Notes under the pieces: generated by a model
What the model was told of the DNA's origin: nothing
What the model saw: only the letters and a program-made list of their open reading frames with translations
Database searches by the model: none
NCBI GenBank assembly: GCA_964352475.1
Contig: CAYGSL010000020.1
Coordinates: 6,865 to 70,864 of the forward strand
Length of the DNA: 64,000 nucleotides
Direction of reading: 5' to 3'
DNA from: JAUIET01 sp964352475
Lineage (GTDB): Bacteria; Pseudomonadota; Gammaproteobacteria; Pseudomonadales; JAUIET01
In this document: piece after piece, positions 61,490-64,000 of the stretch
How positions within the stretch are numbered: the first letter of the stretch is position 1
Layout: each line of letters opens with the position of its first letter
Position numbers and translations under genes: made by a program

Positions 61490-62950
61490 TCAGCCGATGA
61501 AAGCACCTTCGAGATGCGAATTGACCCACAAGTGTGCGTAAATACTGGCCACGTAGCCGGCGGCAATCACCGGTGTCCATTTCAAATGTCCGAAGAACGT
61601 GTATTTACCATGTGCCTGACCCATAAGCGCTACGCCAGCGGCGGATCCGATTGAGAGCATGCTGCCACCAACGCCCGCCGTCAGAGTGACCAAGAGCCAT
61701 TGCAGCTCATCCATATGGGGTTCCATATGAAGCACCGCGACCATAACCGGGATGTTATCGATGATTGCAGACAATACTCCGACCAGAGAGTTGGCCATCG
61801 TTGGTCCCAGATTCGCGTACATGCTCACACTGAGTAGCTCAAGATAGCCTATGAAACCCAGGCCACCAACGCACATGATGACGCCAAAAAAGAACAGCAA
61901 GGTATCCCATTCGGCTCGCGCAACTGCCCGAAAGCTATCAAAGGCTTCCACATCGCCCACCAACCCGCGTTCCGCATCATCATTCGGGTGCGGCTTATGT
62001 GTTGCATTCAAGTAGTAACCGAACAGGCTTAACAGCCCAAGGCCGGTCATCATCCCGAGGAAAGGCGGCAGGTGGAGGAAGTTATGAAAGCCTACTGCCA
62101 AAGCGATCGTGCAAGCGAATAGCGCAATGATAATAAACGCGCCTCGCTTGATACGAACGGTATCTTTGGAAATCACTGGCGCCTCATCGGGAATGGCGAA
62201 GAACATTGCTGAAGCTGGAATCACATAGTTTATGATCGAGGGAATCAGTAGCGAGAAGAACTTGGTGAATTCTATATGCCCCGCTTGCCAAACCATGAGT
62301 GTGGTGATGTCGCCGAATGGCGAGAAAGCACCTCCGGCATTTGCCGCCACTACGATGTTGATACATCCTAGCCCTACAAAGCGATCATTGTCCTTGCCCA
62401 CGGCCATTACAACAGCGCACATCACCAAAGCGGTAGTAAGGTTGTCGATTATTGGTGAGAGTAAGAAACTGATTGTTCCTGTAAGGACAAACAGCTTACG
62501 GTAACCAAATTCGCGACTGATTAGCCAAGAGCGTAAGCCCTCAAAAACACGACGTTCTGACATCGAGTTAACGTAGGTCATGGCCGCCAGTAAGAACAAA
62601 AAGAGTTCACCAAACTCAATCAAATACGCTCGAACGGCCGCCTCCGCAGCATGATCGATACCGTTTTCTGCGTAAGTGAACCCAATCAAACCCCAAATTA
62701 AACCGGCGGCGACGATCACGGGTTTGGATTTACGCAAATGCGTGTATTCTTCAGCAATTACGAAGGCGTAAGCCAGTACAAACAGCGCTATCGCCGTAAT
62801 GCCAACCCAGCTGGACGTCAAATCGAGAGGTTGGGTAGGGGATCCAGAATGTTGTGCCAACGACGTCGCAGGGAGCACCATCACTAGCGGCAGCAACAAT
62901 GCAAATCCAGAGCAAAAGTGCGGTTTTATTTTCATAGTACTCATGCTCAC
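61490..62950 (-). CDS. nhaD: Na+/H+ antiporter NhaD
   Basis: 486 residues, about twelve membrane helices, with NhaD signatures (NIVVAANAGGAFSPFGDITTLMVWQ; GVLSAIIDNIPVMVA). It exchanges sodium for protons at alkaline pH or high salt and is typical of marine or halophilic bacteria. A signal-like N-terminus precedes the first helix. It stands alone. Confidence 0.95.
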   Translation of the reverse strand: MSMSTMKIKPHFCSGFALLLPLVMVLPATSLAQHSGSPTQPLDLTSSWVGITAIALFVLAYAFVIAEEYTHLRKSKPVIVAAGLIWGLIGFTYAENGIDHAAEAAVRAYLIEFGELFLFLLAAMTYVNSMSERRVFEGLRSWLISREFGYRKLFVLTGTISFLLSPIIDNLTTALVMCAVVMAVGKDNDRFVGLGCINIVVAANAGGAFSPFGDITTLMVWQAGHIEFTKFFSLLIPSIINYVIPASAMFFAIPDEAPVISKDTVRIKRGAFIIIALFACTIALAVGFHNFLHLPPFLGMMTGLGLLSLFGYYLNATHKPHPNDDAERGLVGDVEAFDSFRAVARAEWDTLLFFFGVIMCVGGLGFIGYLELLSVSMYANLGPTMANSLVGVLSAIIDNIPVMVAVLHMEPHMDELQWLLVTLTAGVGGSMLSIGSAAGVALMGQAHGKYTFFGHLKWTPVIAAGYVASIYAHLWVNSHLEGAFIG

Positions 62951-63196
62951 ACCCTAGCAAAGAGTTGAGGCGTTACCAGATTATCCCCATTCGAACGGCA
63001 CGCCACTGCATCTGAGAACTGCAGCCTTTTAAAAAAGGTGATGTGTGGCAAATCCATCAAGGAGCGCCCTTAGCAGGCCACGTTATGGGCGCCAACAAAG
63101 TGACTCAATTTGTTCCACTTTCGTCAATTAATTGATGAGGACCCAGATACGTAAGCACCAAGACGACAAGGGATTTATTCCTAAATCACAACGCAC

Positions 63197-63508
63197 TCAG
63201 AAGTCGTAATCGAGATTAATAATCTGCTGTAGGGAAAGTGTTATAAAAATGCTCAATGTGAAAGCACTCACCAAGCCAACACCGAGCTCAATAGAAGAGG
63301 ATGAAATAGTGGCAAAGCTTGTAATGACTGATGGGATGGCAGCCGCCAATACGCTCGCTATCAAATAATTGAGCTTAGACAGCGGATATTTTTGCCATGG
63401 AGATAGATCAACAAATAGGCACACGTGTGCCGTGACTAACAAATAGAACATGAAATGTCCTGCGGCGGTATAAATACTCGCATGGCTCACTACGCCAACG
63501 ATAGTCAT
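63197..63508 (-). CDS. Small three-helix membrane protein, hypothetical
   Basis: 103 residues with three membrane segments (FMFYLLVTAHVCLFVDL; LIASVLAAAIPSVIT; LVSAFTLSIFITL). No recognised family. The flanking gaps (62951-63196 and 63509-63776) show no gene. Confidence 0.55.
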   Translation of the reverse strand: MTIVGVVSHASIYTAAGHFMFYLLVTAHVCLFVDLSPWQKYPLSKLNYLIASVLAAAIPSVITSFATISSSSIELGVGLVSAFTLSIFITLSLQQIINLDYDF

Positions 63509-63776
63509 GTTTCTTGATGTCCTCTCTGTTCGATTGGGCGGATTCGTACAAGAGCGCCCAGAGTATTGCTAATTATATTGGATATGTTTATGATTACAAC
63601 TATATTATAATAAAAAGATAATACAATAGAATCTTTGTAGATACGGGTGTCTCTATATGTCGCTGTACCAACTTCATAGAAAGGGGACACAGAAATGAGG
63701 TTTGGGACCAGCGATGGCCAATAAAGAAAGCTTGAATTTCTGAGAATTATTATTCGCAGAGTAGTGTTGTCAGGGC

Positions 63777-64000
63777 ATGAACATTCTTTTTTGCAACTAT
63801 GAATATCCCCCGCTGGGCGGAGGCGGTGGCATTGTAAATGCGTGGCTTGCGGAGACGCTTGCGAAGACGCATCAAGTAACTGTTTTAACGTCTTCTGCCT
63901 ATGAACTCCTGGAAGAAGAAACCGTGAGAGGAGTGCGCGTAGTACGTGTACCGGTCTACTTTCGTAACGAATTGCAGGCCGCAAACCTGGCCTCGCTTGC
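63777..64000 (+). CDS. Glycosyltransferase (GT4-like), N-terminal part
   Basis: 74 residues to the window edge, starting ATG with FCNYEYPPLGGGGGIVNAWLA, a glycine-rich GT-B start, then RVVRVPVYF. Probably adds sugars to a surface polysaccharide or lipid. It continues beyond the window. Confidence 0.8.
   Translation, partial: MNILFCNYEYPPLGGGGGIVNAWLAETLAKTHQVTVLTSSAYELLEEETVRGVRVVRVPVYFRNELQAANLASL

Noticed and set aside
63505..63984. 159-residue minus-strand frame at the right edge
   Set aside because: Antisense to the clear glycosyltransferase start and lacks protein-like features.

Overview
The window looks like chromosome from a free-living, probably marine or saline, gammaproteobacterium. 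This is inferred from family resemblance only: a long PstA with an N-terminal extension, a CYP153-type alkane hydroxylase, PhoX, a large TonB receptor, an Mrp-type cation antiporter, NhaD and type IV pilus minor pilins. I saw no rRNA, tRNA, CRISPR array or complete insertion sequence. Two runs of 100 N (4295-4394 and 54639-54738) are each flanked by the same 55 bases on both sides. They are almost certainly contig overlaps that were scaffolded instead of merged, and both affected genes become intact when the duplicate is collapsed.

Layout. 1-3550: end of the phosphate transporter operon (pstC-pstA-pstB-phoU). 3587-8217: CYP153, lipoyl synthase and a FadD-like acyl-CoA ligase whose 3' end is fused to a truncated copy of a gene found 26 kb away. 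8345-11220: LemA plus two TPM-domain proteins, and a pentapeptide-repeat protein. 11385-15702: RND efflux pump and adaptor. 16037-23397: nine-gene Mrp-type antiporter operon with unusual order and content. 24394-31627: fimT-pilV-pilW-pilX-pilY1-pilE. 31789-46838: a block dominated by phosphate-starvation genes. It holds a phosphatase-like beta-propeller protein, a lipid-remodelling-type glycosyltransferase, PhoX, a di-haem cytochrome, a TonB receptor with a duplicated beta-helix-like lipoprotein, PhoB and a degenerate PhoR. I find PhoB-box promoters in front of several of these. 47298-52868: accessory region with a toxin-antitoxin pair, carbonic anhydrase, a broken SulP transporter, an orphan RHH regulator with a clear operator, and a merR/merT-merP operon without merA. 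53005-61348: a tightly overlapping ten-gene minus-strand operon. 61490-64000: NhaD, a small membrane protein and the start of a glycosyltransferase.

Best candidates for something undescribed. (1) The 53-61 kb operon joins a thermostable-hemolysin-family protein, an acyl-adenylate ligase, a haem-oxygenase-like di-metal protein and an SDR (a small-molecule pathway by inference) to its own two-component system and a cupredoxin/FTR1-like/outer-membrane metal module. Its promoter carries an 11-bp-period repeat of the PmrA/QseB type, exactly placed above a -10 box, so the encoded regulator may control it. (2) A PhoB-box-driven TonB receptor plus tandem-duplicated lipoprotein is a plausible organophosphate uptake system. 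It sits beside a phoB whose overlapping phoR partner is soluble and has lost both the phosphoacceptor His and the phosphatase Thr. (3) The Mrp operon has the subunit order of archaeal membrane-bound hydrogenase Mrp modules.
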